The position numbers and the translations under genes were made by a program. Source: Monarcha castaneiventris obscurior (taxonomy: Eukaryota; Chordata; Aves; Passeriformes; Monarchidae). From it: a stretch of DNA of 64,000 nt. Position 1 is the stretch's first letter. Each line of letters opens with the position of its first letter. Location: contig JAMPIT010000510.1 of the NCBI GenBank assembly GCA_026261815.1, positions 18,324,001-18,388,000 on the forward strand. Direction: 5' to 3'. Below, in pieces: positions 54,301-64,000 of the stretch. The notes beneath the pieces were generated by a model. The model was given only the letters and a program-made list of their open reading frames with translations, did no database searches and was not told the DNA's origin.

Positions 54301-57300
54301 AGAGTTTTGTTCCTACCATTAATACTGAAAGGCCATTCCAGCAGCTTTCTTCCAAAGCTATCCATGACTTCTAAGAGTCAATCTAACTGTACTGATATCC
54401 TTTTGTGTATGTATGCATATTGTCTTTTAACTCTGAATTTTCTTCCTGTCATTGGTATTTATGTCCAGGAGTATTTACAGAGAGCATCAGTGTTGAGTCT
54501 AATTCCTTCCCTTCCTTGGTATTGGTCATCTTCTACTCGTCTCATTTTATCAAAGGCTCCAGTCCCTTGCATTGGCCAATATCACCTTCTCCTGTTGTAC
54601 TTATTCTCCCTTCTTGACAACTCACCTTCTCTTTCTGCTGACACATTTTCTCTCATGTGAAATAATTCAGCTGCTCTCCAGAAGCCAGTCTCTTCCTTCA
54701 TGTTCATATTCAATGAGTCACCTTCTCCTTCAGAGATCTGTCCAATCTTCATTTCAGAATTTTCCTAAGGATCCTGAGATGTTGTCTACAACCATATTCT
54801 TCTGTTCCGTTCTTCTGATTTAATCTAAAAATCAACATTCACAGTTTTGACTGTGATATTTTTCTTTATGCTTTGGCAGACAAATATTCAAGCATGAGTA
54901 AGTTTTATTTAATACTTAAAACTGGTAACACACATCCTATAATTGCTAAAACCTGCCATAGAATCACAGAATATCTTAGGTTGGAAGGGACCTTAAAAGT
55001 CATCTAGTTCCAACCCCACTGCCGTGGGCACGAGTGACACCTTCCACTAGACCAGGTTGCTCAAAGCCCCATTCAACCTGGCCTCATCATTGTACACAGA
55101 GATCACCTCCTCTACTTCTTCAGAAGCATGTCTTCATAATTGTCTCTTCTTTGTTTTTACCATTTTGGGGAAAAAAAAAAAATAGAAGAAATTTTCCTGC
55201 ATACCTTTCTTTATCTACGAGTTTGTACAAGCAGACTCCTTTGATTGCTGGCTTCTTGGCTTTTTTAAAACTTTGTCAACATTAGGCTTGCACCTTCAGA
55301 TTAACAGCTTATCTGCTCATCAGCAACAACCAAATACACAAACCACACACTCAGTTGCAAGGATTATCAAACTGCCTTTAAACTCTGCCAATTACTAACT
55401 GAAAGCCACAAGACTCTTAAACTGCAGCTAAGCTAAAGACACAACTACAGATGTGTCTACATACACATCTGTTCTTTCCTGTTTCTCCAAAAGTAAGAAG
55501 GATCCGCATCACAGTAGCCAAAATAATTAAAATGAAACATCTCTAAATGCCTACATCCTGTCCTAATTGCCACTGCTTGCCAACATTGCCATCAGCTGCA
55601 CTGACATATTCACTGCTTCTAACTAGTTGAAGAAATAATACAAGATGGGGCGGGGAAATGTTTTCTTCCCCAGAGGGCACTAGGAAGAAGATGCTGTTAA
55701 GAAAGAGTTAATAAATGTGAGAAACAAACCTAAGGTAAGCCCAGTTTCAACCAAAGCAAGAGAATTTGACCTTCTAGAAGATGGGTACATGATGAGCGGA
55801 ACAACTTTCTCCTACATGATAATTTCTTCTCTACAGAAGACAACATTTTCAAAAGAAAGGACAGTCTCTGCACTTCCAACCTGCTGATGGTTGTGGAACA
55901 GAGGTTGCTACTTGACCGATCAGGGGAAAAGCTCTCAGAGCTCCTAGCTTTCAGTCAAAAGGGAAATGCAGGCATTAAAAAAATGATGAACTATCTTGAA
56001 CTACAACATATGTTTCACCAGCTTTATTTTCCAGGTCCCAAGTACTAGTAGGAATTATGTCCATCAACTATCTTTACATGCTGGAAATCATCCATAGAAA
56101 CAAGGTGAAATGGAAACTGGAAAAGTTTGTAATACAAAGGGAATACACAGTAACACAAGTTCTACTACACACTTCATTTTGGATTCCCCAAAACTACAAC
56201 AAATACAGGATCTCTCCTGCTTGAGGAAAGAGGTTGAAGGGGACAACAAAGAATATCTCACACTTTACGAGGCTTTATTAACGCAAAATGAAACACTACC
56301 AAGGAGCTTTACACTCATGTACCCGGTGAGATTTTACCAGATGTGAATTCTGTGTTGCCAACCTAAATGCTCCTATCTGCAGCAAACTGCTGTTAAGCAG
56401 CAGCCATCATCTTCCCAGCACTGAGCAGAGCCCTGCCCAACATGAAAAACTGCTATTTAAAAAGGAAGCATACTGGACCACCTTGGCTAGGAACCAGAAA
56501 TATCACCTAGGTACCTCCAGCAACACCTACAAAAACAATTAGAAATCAGGTAGGTGGCACTTAAAATGAGACATGAAAACAAATTTAGGGCTGCCAATAG
56601 AATTTACCAAGATTCACAGCTATACAGCCACACTACCAAGCACTAAGAACCTCATGAACAGACTCTCAAGAAATCCTCATCCTCATAATGAACAGCAGAA
56701 GAGTTGAGGTGGGACTTAACATACCTACAGGCTTGACCTGGTTTTCTTCCACACAGAGAACACACAAATTCTGTTTCCATTCCACTTCAGTCACTTCCAT
56801 GTGGTCTTTCCAGGCCCTGCCTGTTGAGTTTTGCTAAGATTTCCTATAATCTCTAAAAAGCTTTTCAAGTTATGGAACCCCTTGAGGGAGGTCCACTCTT
56901 CCATGGTAACACTTTATTCTCCATGCAGTCCTGGTATTTCTATGAGTAAAAATAAAAGTACTCTGTACAGGTAACAAACTGGGTTTTTTTATTACAATAG
57001 AATATTTGAAAACAACAATCCTTTTGCAAACATGTATGGAATCAGGTAGGAATGGCGGAGGGAAAGTTATGTATTCCATCTTTGGAGCCAATTTTAATAA
57101 AATGAGCATTCTTGAAACCCAAACTCCTCTGTTTATTACATTTTAAAATGAAACTCAATGCATTTTTTTTCTTTTAATGATTAAAGCTTTAAAACTACTT
57201 GCTATAGCTTTTAATATAATTTGTGAACATAGTGTAACTTTTGACAGCTACTGGCACAGAAAACTGCAGCATCCGACCTGAACTTGTACTATTGGTTTCA

Positions 57301-60300
57301 CTGCACTTCTTTGTCAAACATGATATTTGAAAGAAACCTGATTCAAATGATTAATGAGTAGAACAATCACTAGTGTAAATAGATACTACCCAACTGATAC
57401 TCAAATCCAGGTAAGAATCAATTTCTTCTTTGTTCTTTGAATTACACCTCAAGAAAGCAAGAACAGGACAAAAAATACTCATATTTAGAAGTATTCCTCC
57501 TTTCTTCTAAAAGTTAGGTATGCCTTCACAACTATGATGAGCTGTGTTGCTTTCAGGAAAATCCCAAATCATTCCATTTGCACTGAGTGGAAATTCAAGG
57601 GCTGTCTGAATTTTGAAAGAAACAATACGCACCAAGAAAAGACCACTCTCCTACACTGGAATTACTGATACTTTATTAGGTTTAGAACTGAAGGTCAACA
57701 AAAGAGTACTTACCTTCTGTTTTGGAAAGAGTTTTGGAATAGAAATCAGCCTGTTGCCATGTGACAGGTTTCCAGGCAGCAGTTCCACTCACTTCTTCGG
57801 GGAAAAGATGTGTTCTTCTGTTTCTGCAAATGCTGTTTATATTGAGTAAATCCAAGTACGTTCAACTCAGACAACATACTGTGAACCATTAATGAAAAAA
57901 TGCATTTGCAAAAACCAGAACATAATACACTGACCTCCCTCAACTCCTATTTGGAAAAAGAGATGCATCACATACATGACAGATTGCTGGCATTACATTT
58001 TCTGGCTGTTGACTTGAGAGAATGCCAACTTTTATGAAACATACTTGATCCATTCCATTTATTTTGTGAATAAACATGAACAGCTTCCTCCATTTCTTAC
58101 CACATTTGAAGAGCTTAGACATTTCAAAAGCGACAAGTGTCAGTGGAAATACTATAAAAGGGTGAAATTTTCACTGAATACTGATCAACATCCCTCAAGT
58201 ATGCACCAAGGATGCATTAATAAAGTAATTTTTTCTTAAAAGTTTTTTTACACTATTTTTATTTGGTCCTGTCTATAAAAAAAGTGTCTCTGTCAATTTA
58301 GCATCTGTTATGACTCACTTAAGGAAGTTCAGAAAAATGAGAGGTAATTAAAAAATTCAGTACAGTATGATGAAATCCATTCAAGCTGAATTCAAACATC
58401 ATTACTTAAATCAAACTTCATTGCCCTGTTTTCACCAGCTCAGAATTAAACAACCTAAATTGAATCAAACTCTTATTTGATTATTTCTTCAGATAATAAA
58501 TTAGTTGCTCAGAAAAACAAAACCCAAAATCCACATTTGTATCTGTTGAATTTTAAAGAACTTAAAGGAAATTATTTTGCTTTTTAACATAATTAGCATC
58601 CAGTAAAATAAATTAGGAAGCATCAGCTTTCATTAGCTTTAGCTTTCCACTTATGCAAGTCTTGGCTTTGAACAAATGCAGAGAGAAGACACTTAAAACT
58701 GCATATTGCAAATAAGAGGGAAAAAAGTCAGAAATCATGCATATTAAGAGCTAGTCTGCTCATTTGCTAAGAACCAAACAATTGTGACAACAAATTCTGA
58801 CTTCAAAAAAACCCAAACATTGGCAAACTCAATTTCCCGGGAAAAAAATAAAATACAAGAATGACAAAGAGAAGGAAAAAGGATTAAGAAGACACTAGGG
58901 ACCAGACCTTATGCCATAAGCAGCAAAAGGTTAGACAACTGAAAGGGGGTTTTCTTTGTGTGAGAGGATTCAGCCACATCTTTTCCAGTGGATCTATGAG
59001 GACTCTATCTCCCAGCAACACTGTCCAGTGCTGCATATATCCTGCAGCTTATGTGATAAAGCAGTAGTGCTGTGCACCCCTTTGATACAAACCAAAGCTG
59101 TGCATGCTCCCAAAAAGTGACCTAACTCACCGACAAAACTGTACAACCCACAGACACACATTCAAGAACAACATTCAAGCTGCAAAGTCAATTACTCAAG
59201 AACTGTATAAGACAATTTAATTTACACATGAAGTTCACTCTTTACCATATATGACAGAACATTAATATTTCCTTACACAATTGCACACACTTTCTCCATG
59301 GATATCAGGCTGTGAAGAAGCTGTACTGTGTAGCTTCCTCCTACTTCACCGCTTGTACAAGCTGAAAGGTCTAATATCAATATGCTACAGAGAAGTAAAA
59401 AGGCAAAGGAAGATCTCAGTGCTAAAGCTGTTCACTTCTCTGTGCTGAAGGGCTAGGCTGCACCTCTGCCTCTACTAAGACTCCTACCTGGAGAAGTCAG
59501 GGATGTGAGCTCCTCTGCACATAACATATGTCCCTCGTTTTCTATGCAGGTGATTTGAGATTTGGGGATATGACTTGTAGAAGAGCTGGAAGTATAACAA
59601 ACTGACCAATATGCTACAAAGATCACACACCAGGAAAAGGGCACTAACGACCAGTGGCCACTTTAGCTCTTAATTGCATCTGTTTCAGCACCTCATTCAT
59701 AAAATGGAAGTGAGGGGGGAAAGGCAGTATCTTGCTGTCTTCCACTGTGCCTACATAGAAATGTCCACTAACGTGCAAATCCTGACTGACAGTCACTGGG
59801 ACAATACTGAATACTGAAGTTCTGTCACTAAACCAAGTATCGGTAGACATTCCCAGTTCAATTATACTTTTTATATGGTATGGGCAAGACTGTGCCTCAG
59901 TTTCTCATTTGTTAAATAGAACAGTATCTTCCTTCACAGAGCTTTTATGAGACCAAGCACATGCTTGAGATTATGAGGGACTCTGATACTATGGTGATTC
60001 AGGATATATTCAAGCATGAAACACGGCCAAGTACACACCATGGAAACTAAAGGAAAAGCTTACAGTCTTCAGGACGAGGAATTTAACCTGAAATTTTACC
60101 CACATTTTTGCCATCTATATTTTCCCTTTGACTTATTTGTAGCATTAAAGAATGCAGAAGTAATACTGGAAAGTGGAAAAAAGTCCAATAAGGCATGTAC
60201 TGGATGTCTTCTTTGCACTCACGTCCAATACACAATACTCATTAGGCTCCTGCCAGTGAGTGTGTACTGAGCAGATAGACATTAGCAGAATTTGTGAATG

Positions 60301-61773
60301 TGTATTAAAGTACAAGAGACCGTATCTAAATGACCACCCCATTCCACTTGGCTGAATCCTTTTCATCTGTCATTGGAAGGATTTGTACACACTTCTGCTT
60401 AATTCTCTCTGAAAATCCACAAGGTTTGCCCCCACCAAATATTACAATTACACCATACAGATACACAGAATAAAAATTAAGTATAGCAAACTGCTTGTAC
60501 CACTTACAAGGGAACTAAGGGTCTCTTTTACCAAAAAGTGCTCACACTCAAATAAACACCATACTTTGTCAAGAAAATGTCTCTGTATGACATTTTGGCC
60601 ACCTCTAGCACCTCCATTAACCCAGTAAGCCTTTTTTATCAAATACTCGAATTCCCTGTACAGTTGTATCAAGCATCTCCACCTTGGAAAGGCAGCGCTG
60701 GACTGGTACAGTCCAGGGACTGCAGACCCTCACCCTCGCACAATGGCAACTGAACTGTCACGGGGCAGAACCGAACATTCCTGCAGAACACAGAGTTCTT
60801 TTAACTCTCCACCAACTCAATCGCAAAGCTCCTGCCTTACACCGTGAGTTTTGCCTCCTTTGCCCATAGATGTGCTGCCCGCACTCTGTCGGGCACAGGG
60901 ATTTGTTTTCCGTGCCAGTGTCCGCCCAGGGCACAGGTGCTCCGGCGGGGCGGGCTGAGGGCGGCCGGCGCCCCCGGCACCTGGGCACGGCCGAGGGGCT
61001 GCGGGGCCCTGGGCACGGCCGCCATTTACCTGCAGCAGGTGGTGGGCGGCCAGGTAGCCCAGCCGCGGGCCTCCCCGCACGCCGGGCGGCAGCCGCCCCG
61101 TGCCGTAGCCGTGCCAGGCCACCACGTAGGGGTTGTCCATGGTCAGCCAGTAGCGCACCTGCCCGCCGAACTGACGGAAGCACAGCTCGGCGTAGTCGCG
61201 GAAGAGCTGGGGCAGGACGGGGCTGGCCCAGCCGCCGAAGGTGTCCTGCAGGGCCTGCGGCAGGTCCCAGTGGTAGAGGGTGACGACGGGCTCGACGCCC
61301 ATGTCCCGCAGGCGGGCCAGCAGCCGCCCGTAGTGCGCCAGCCCGGCGGGGTTGGGCGGCGCCGTCCCGTTGGGCAGCAGCCGGGCCCAGGACAGCGAGA
61401 AGCGGTAGTGCGAGACCCCCAGGCGCCGCAGCCCCTCGACGTCGCGGAACAGGTTGTTGTAGCTGTCGCTGGCCACGTCGCCGCCCACGGGCCCCGGCGG
61501 GGCGGCCCCCGGCGGCGTGGCCGGGCGGTGGGCGAAGGTGTCCCAGACGGACGCGCCCTTGCCGCCCTGGCGCCAGCCGCCCTCCGTCTGGTAGGCGGCG
61601 CTGCCCGCGCCCCAGAGGAAGCCGTCGGGGAAGGTGTCGTGGAGGAAGAGCTGGTCCTGCGGGTAGGGCAGCCGGGCAAAGCGGGACCAGGTGCCCGCGC
61701 CCTGCCCCGGCGCCCCGAGCCCCGGCCGCCCCAGCAGCAGCAGCAGCGACAGCAGCAAGGCGGGGAGAGCCAT
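16156..61773 (-). CDS. KL: KL, alpha-Klotho, complete five-exon gene
   Basis: KL is a single-pass membrane protein and the obligate co-receptor for FGF23, acting with FGF receptors in kidney and parathyroid to control phosphate and vitamin D. A shed or secreted ectodomain also circulates. Joining minus-strand exons 61773-61030, 29255-28745, 24058-23790, 21345-20229 and 16493-16156 gives 2979 bases, 992 codons plus TAG. All four introns are GT-AG and keep the frame. Residues 1-20 are a leucine-rich signal peptide. About 32-480 form glycosidase-like domain KL1, about 490-930 form KL2, and 961-983 form the membrane helix, with a nine-residue basic tail. Typical remnants are DNP (212-215) in KL1 and NEP (663-665) in KL2. 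Compared with human (1012 residues) the N-terminal part is 25 residues shorter and KL2 has a five-residue insertion. Beta-Klotho is excluded by sequence and by STARD13 synteny. Confidence 0.96.
19523..19578. repeat. (TA)n microsatellite with CA end
   Basis: About 14 TA units, an A run, more TA units and then a short CA run. Confidence 0.95.
19803..19834. repeat. 16-bp tandem duplication
   Basis: GATCACTGTTGGATAA is repeated twice in direct, perfect tandem, which suggests a recent duplication. Confidence 0.9.
20229..21345 (-). CDS. KL: KL exon 4: most of KL2 and receptor-binding arm
   Basis: This exon encodes residues 509-880 plus one base. The acceptor is TTCTTCCTAG and the donor AAAAG|GTAAGG. 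Its start (about 505-553, [17 protein letters not shown] and on) corresponds to the human receptor-binding arm that grips FGFR. Further landmarks are [31 protein letters not shown] (Glu664 = human Glu689), [47 protein letters not shown] and [13 protein letters not shown]. Cys714 and Asp720 match human zinc ligands Cys739 and Asp745. The third KL2 ligand, human Asp815, is Gly795 here. The nucleophile position is Ala852 (Ser in human), so KL2 cannot be a normal glycosidase. About five extra residues lie near 756-763. Confidence 0.96.
21346..23789 (-). other. KL: KL intron 3
   Basis: A 2.4-kb GT-AG intron, phase 0. I see no repeats or genes I can name. The first 75 bases stay open in the KL frame. 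Confidence 0.9.
23790..24058 (-). CDS. KL: KL exon 3: end of KL1 and linker to KL2
   Basis: This exon encodes residues 419 (last two bases) to 508. The acceptor is CTTCCCTCAG and the donor CAG|GTGAGT, phase 0. Landmarks are [20 protein letters not shown], which ends the KL1 barrel, then [27 protein letters not shown] and [11 protein letters not shown] leading into KL2. In human the secreted form arises by alternative splicing at the end of this exon. Here the frame past the donor stays open for 24 codons to a stop at 23715-23717. Confidence 0.96.
25691..25734. repeat. (TTTC)11 microsatellite
   Basis: Eleven perfect TTTC units, so GAAA on the KL sense strand. The purity suggests it varies in length between individuals. 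Confidence 0.97.
26482..26541 (+). repeat. A-rich low-complexity tract
   Basis: About 60 bases of A with scattered G and short CCC interruptions. Confidence 0.85.
27880..27948. repeat. Imperfect 39-bp tandem duplication
   Basis: A 30-base segment starting CTATCTCATCTGAACTAATA at 27880 recurs at 27919 with two A-to-G differences. The spacer is nine bases. Confidence 0.88.
28745..29255 (-). CDS. KL: KL exon 2: second half of KL1
   Basis: This exon encodes residues 249-418 plus the first base of 419. It has a TTTCAACAG acceptor and an AAAAG|GTAGGA donor. Landmarks are [60 protein letters not shown] and [20 protein letters not shown]. Glu389 is the former GH1 nucleophile (human Glu414). The next-but-one residue is Ser391 where human has Gly. 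Asp401 matches human Asp426, a zinc ligand. Ser345 stands where human has Cys370. Phe327 matches human Phe352. A sequon lies at Asn319. Read-through into the intron would stop after about ten residues. Confidence 0.96.
29940..30365 (-). mobile_element. Old CR1-type LINE fragment
   Basis: Read on the minus strand this resembles the 3' part of old CR1 LINEs. The plus strand has TCTGCCAGTTTGTCATCATC, TTAAACTGCAGAAGCAGAAT and, near the right end, CTAGGTCATTGATAAA, all decayed forms of common CR1 segments. It ends next to a younger CR1 in the opposite orientation. Confidence 0.55.
30395..31240 (+). mobile_element. CR1 LINE 3' end, about 0.85 kb
   Basis: A clear avian CR1 copy, 5'-truncated, in plus orientation, so antisense to KL. 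It contains GGTGGACAACAAGCTGTCCC, AGAGACATGGAGCTCCTAGA, GGGACCTCATCAATGTCTG, CACTGGAACAGGCTGCCCAG and the terminal CTGTGATTCTGTAATTCTGA. The reading frame is broken, so it is dead. Confidence 0.92.
33998..34388 (+). mobile_element. CR1 LINE fragment
   Basis: A diverged CR1 in plus orientation, truncated at both ends. Recognisable pieces are GTTCAGTTCTGGGCCCC, TGGAGCATGTCCAGAGAAGG, GAGCTGCTGAGGGAACTG and CCTGGCACCGGCTGCCAAGA. The 3' terminal repeat is missing. Confidence 0.88.
44874..44925 (+). repeat. GGAA-rich purine tract
   Basis: An imperfect GAAG/GGAA repeat with GGCAGGGAGGGAG interruptions. Confidence 0.85.
45346..45382. repeat. (TA)18 microsatellite
   Basis: About 18 TA units, preceded by a second shorter AT repeat and followed by GTATACACACACA. 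Confidence 0.95.
45770..46850 (-). mobile_element. Probable ancient CR1/L3-like LINE
   Basis: On the plus strand, AATCAGATGGACCTGGCTTG, then CTTTTTGTGCTCATTGCACC, and earlier TTATTTTGATTATCCTCTGC, resemble the reverse complement of the 3' region of old CR1/L3-type LINEs. The copy is heavily decayed and the ends are approximate. Confidence 0.42.
49978..50455 (+). mobile_element. CR1 LINE 3' end with internal insertion
   Basis: A CR1 of a different subfamily from the 31-kb copy. It contains CTTAAAGAGGGGCTACAGGA, GGACTTTTCACAAGAGCATG, GATTTAGATTAGATATT, CACTGGAACAGGTTGCCCAG and the terminal CCTGTGATTCTGTTATTCTA. About 110 bases at 50275-50382 do not belong to CR1 and split the usual CCCATGGCA segment. 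Confidence 0.9.
54957..55088 (-). mobile_element. CR1 LINE 3' end
   Basis: In reverse orientation: ATAGAATCACAGAATATCTT, then GGTTGGAAGGGACCTTAAAA and CACTAGACCAGGTTGCTCAA. About 130 bases of the 3' end are kept, with low divergence. Confidence 0.92.
61030..61773 (-). CDS. KL: KL exon 1: signal peptide and first half of KL1
   Basis: This exon encodes residues 1-248 and ends in phase 0 at CTGCAG|GTAAAT. The ATG at 61773-61771 is chosen because it is followed by a 20-residue leucine-rich signal peptide and has a strong start context, A at -3 and G at +4. GH1-family landmarks follow: [20 protein letters not shown] (49-67), [10 protein letters not shown] (98-107), [14 protein letters not shown] (123-136), [10 protein letters not shown] (164-173) and [13 protein letters not shown] (211-223). 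In active GH1 enzymes the DNP is NEP, so the acid/base Glu is missing here (Asn214, human Asn239). One N-glycosylation sequon lies at Asn135. The exon is very GC-rich and sits in the CpG island. Several long frames on both strands here are artefacts of that composition. Confidence 0.96.
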
Positions 61774-61821
61774 GATCCCGGCGGGGCTCCGCGACGCCGG
61801 CTCCCAGCTCCCCGCCGCCCC

Positions 61822-61828
61822 ATTTTAT
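61822..61828 (-). promoter_or_regulatory. KL: TATA-like box upstream of KL
   Basis: On the minus strand AGATAAAATG lies about 50 bases before the ATG, with GC boxes just beyond. It would place transcription start about 20 bases before the ATG. Human KL is described as lacking a TATA box, so this is tentative. Confidence 0.35.
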
Positions 61829-62400
61829 CTCACCTCGCGCCCCCCCCTCTCCCGCCCCGGTGGGCACGGCCATTAATAATTACCTCGGAGCTGCCGCCCG
61901 CGTCCTTCCCGGCCGGTTCCACCGGGGAGAGCTGCCGCCGGGAGCGGGAGCCAGGGCGTGAGATGGGGAGGAGAGGGGGGAAGCGGGGCGTGGGCTCCTC
62001 GGGGAGAGGTGGACCCTCTCGCCCCCTCAAGGAGCCCGTGTGTACCCCCACGGCCCCCTGAGGGCGGAGATGCCCGTCCCGGGCGGCAGGCGGGGTCCCG
62101 CAGCCCTTCGCCCGCCCCACCGGGCGCCCGCACCTCGCTGCGACTCCGGTGCCCCTCAGACGCGGGACCCTCGCCGCTGCCCTGCGCCCTCTCCTCCCTT
62201 TAGAAGAGCCCACGGAGAGATTCGACGGCCGGACCCGTCCCCTCCGAGAGGCTAAGCGTAGCCCCCTCCCGTCCCCCGCTGCAGTGCCGCCGTCGGGGAG
62301 TCCGTGGGGCAGCGGCCCCTGCGCCGGACCCAGAGCGGGGAGCGATCGCGGGGCCGAGGGGGAAGGGCGAGGCAATAAAAACGCTTTTCCCTTCACTCAG

Positions 62401-64000
62401 TGTTTCCGTCGTGCTACTTTAGCAAGACACATCGCACCTGCGATCTCTCATGTAGCAGCAGTTGCAGAGAAACTCGTTCTCCAAGGACATCGCACACACT
62501 CGCCTCCCCGCCCGCTCCCCGGGAATTCATGGGCTGTCACCTCCCAGTAACAACAGTTTTCTTTCCTGGAGTAGGAAATTGGTATATTTAGTTGCTTGCT
62601 GCACACAAAACAAGTTCTAGTTAGAAATGCCTCACGGATCTTTACGGAGATGAAACAAATCGAGCTAAGTTTGATTACTGAGTTACATTTCGTAACTGAG
62701 CCGGCGTGAGGCATAGACTGCTCTTTAAAGGCAGGTCTCAAACTGCCCTTCGCGTCTCCTTTGGACGGACGAATTCAACCAAGACTGCGAAGCAAGAAAC
62801 GGCCCTATGCATTGCAGAACCTGGTATTTAGTGGTGTGAGCTCTTAACAGGGTTTGGGACGCCTAAGAATAAAATACATCTAATAGACAGGCTGTTAGGC
62901 ACAGAGGGATGTTCCCAGGAGATAAGGCTGTTGTTTAACTACAGAATAAAGGCATTTAGATAATTTCATTTTATTTTTAGAAAATAAACACCCTCAGGGG
63001 AAAATTACAGATAACCACTAGTAATGAGTCAATGGATTTAAATGCCAGTTGTGAACGTTTCCTTTTGTGCACAGGAAGGGCTCTCACCTCTCCCAAATGC
63101 AGGCAGGGAATTCGCCATGCCTGTTTCTAAAGTTCCAACTTCTACCTTTTCTGCACTGATCCAGATCAGTTTTAGGGATTGATTTGTGCTGTTTTTAAAG
63201 AGACCAAAGATGTAGGGAAAAGGAGTAGAGTTAGTCTTCCACTACTGGCAATTAATTAATTGTCATGTTAGAGGGATGGAGGTCTGAACAGTCAAGGGGA
63301 CCATCGACAGCCCTTCCCTAAGGGAGGAAGTTTGTAGGGCAGGAACAGGAGGTGGCAGGCCCAGAACCAAGGCTGGACATTGGCTTCCAGGAGAAAGTTT
63401 GGGATACAGTCTGACAAGGTGCTGAAATTCAATTACAGTCTGAGTAAATTACAACTTCAGGTACAACAACAGAAAAAAGTGTTGGCATCACCTGCTACTT
63501 ACTTGCAGAACCTGGAGATTAACTGTTAAGTGCACTGGGGCGTTGCTGCAATTGTCCCTGTGCAAGGAGTCAAGAGCCAGGCTCCCATTCAGCTGCAGAC
63601 CTGATTTCAAGGGAAGCGTAATGTCTTCACTGGATCTCACTGACAAACTATTTTAAATTTGGTATGTACAGGCATGTCTCAGAAACACCACCACCTAAAA
63701 CAGAGTATTAGTGATGGTAAGTATATTGCTATTATTTAAGGAAAAAAAAAATCATTGAGTATATAGGGACACAAGAGATTTTGAAATACATCATGGTACA
63801 TGCTCTTTTCATGTGTTAATTATTAACTAAAACCTAGATCAATCCTATTTGTACTTGGGCAGCACCAATAAGGAGACACTAAACTGAAGCTCCTTTACTA
63901 GGAACTTGTTTCTTCCAGAGCCTGTCAACACTCAAGGGAAAGAAATGGCCTCATGGTGTTACTCTAAGTAACACCACACTAGACAAGATCTTTGTCAACT
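62401..64000. other. Upstream flank of KL
   Basis: Sequence beyond the CpG island. No coding exon, RNA gene or recognisable repeat was found. In vertebrates PDS5B lies further in this direction but is not reached. Confidence 0.6.

Larger units (their letters stand above)
29256..61029 (-). other. KL: KL intron 1
   Basis: A 31.8-kb GT-AG intron, phase 0, with donor GTAAAT. Large first introns are usual for KL. It carries several CR1 copies, an ancient LINE, TA and GGAA repeats and no recognisable gene. Stretches 31.3-33.9, 34.4-44.8, 46.9-49.9, 50.5-54.9 and 55.1-60.8 kb show nothing I can name. The plus strand looks richer in A than T in much of it, as expected for the template strand of a transcribed gene. 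Confidence 0.9.
60900..62400. promoter_or_regulatory. KL: CpG island over KL exon 1 and promoter
   Basis: A sharp rise in G+C and CpG density begins just inside intron 1 and continues past the KL start to about 62.4 kb. This is where the KL promoter should lie. GC boxes are visible, for example CCCGCCCCGG at 61851-61860. The surrounding sequence is AT-rich. Confidence 0.85.

Noticed and set aside
54148..54660. 170-codon plus-strand frame in KL intron 1
   Set aside because: Pyrimidine-rich DNA gives Leu, Ser and Phe with no recognisable domain. Judged chance.
16156..61773. Identification as KLB (beta-Klotho)
   Set aside because: Sequence follows alpha-Klotho throughout, including the KL1 TTKRDDAK segment and the C-terminal tail. 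The neighbour is STARD13, which flanks KL and not KLB.
60758..62061. Long open frames overlapping KL exon 1 in other frames and on the plus strand (up to 405 codons)
   Set aside because: They are artefacts of the very high G+C and low stop-codon frequency. They consist of Arg, Pro, Gly and Ala runs, and only the KL frame shows family motifs and a splice donor.
1..64000. CRISPR arrays, operons, riboswitches, tRNA or rRNA genes
   Set aside because: The window is vertebrate nuclear DNA. No spaced direct-repeat array or recognisable tRNA or rRNA was seen.

Overview
The window is from a bird genome, most likely a neoavian and possibly a songbird. Evidence is several CR1 LINE copies of the avian type, an avian-type endogenous-retrovirus solo LTR, AT-rich introns with GT-AG splice sites, and a very GC-rich first exon in a CpG island. 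It holds two protein-coding genes in convergent (tail-to-tail) orientation, matching the vertebrate STARD13-KL synteny block.

Layout. Positions 1-2167 carry the 3' end of STARD13 (DLC2) on the + strand: intron sequence with an LTR-like remnant at the edge, then the last two coding exons (1532-1708 and 2050-2167), which encode the end of the START lipid-transfer domain. Its 3' UTR continues to about 2.5-3.3 kb and has three perfect Pumilio-type sites. Positions about 3.3-12.8 kb are intergenic, with microsatellites, CR1 scraps, one solo LTR (5488-6097) and a CpG-bearing TATA-containing block near 10.2 kb. Positions 16156-61773 on the - strand hold the complete coding sequence of KL (alpha-Klotho). 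It has five exons with phase-consistent GT-AG introns and gives a 992-residue protein against 1012 in human. Its 3' UTR runs left from 16155, possibly to a polyadenylation signal at 12841. Intron 1 is 31.8 kb and contains most of the repeats. The promoter CpG island lies at about 60.9-62.4 kb, and 62.4-64 kb is ordinary upstream sequence.

Function. KL is a type I membrane protein with two glycosidase-like domains. It is the obligate co-receptor for FGF23 with FGF receptors and controls phosphate and vitamin D balance. STARD13 is a RhoGAP with a START domain. The two share a locus but no known pathway.

I found no candidate for an entirely new system. The most notable points are substitutions in this bird's KL at positions studied in human KL: glycine where human has zinc ligand Asp815, serine at the Cys370 (KL-VS) site, and Ser after Glu-Asn in the KL1 nucleophile motif. 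The Pumilio-site cluster in the STARD13 3' UTR is also worth a look. Comparisons with human rest on my memory of that protein and should be checked by alignment.
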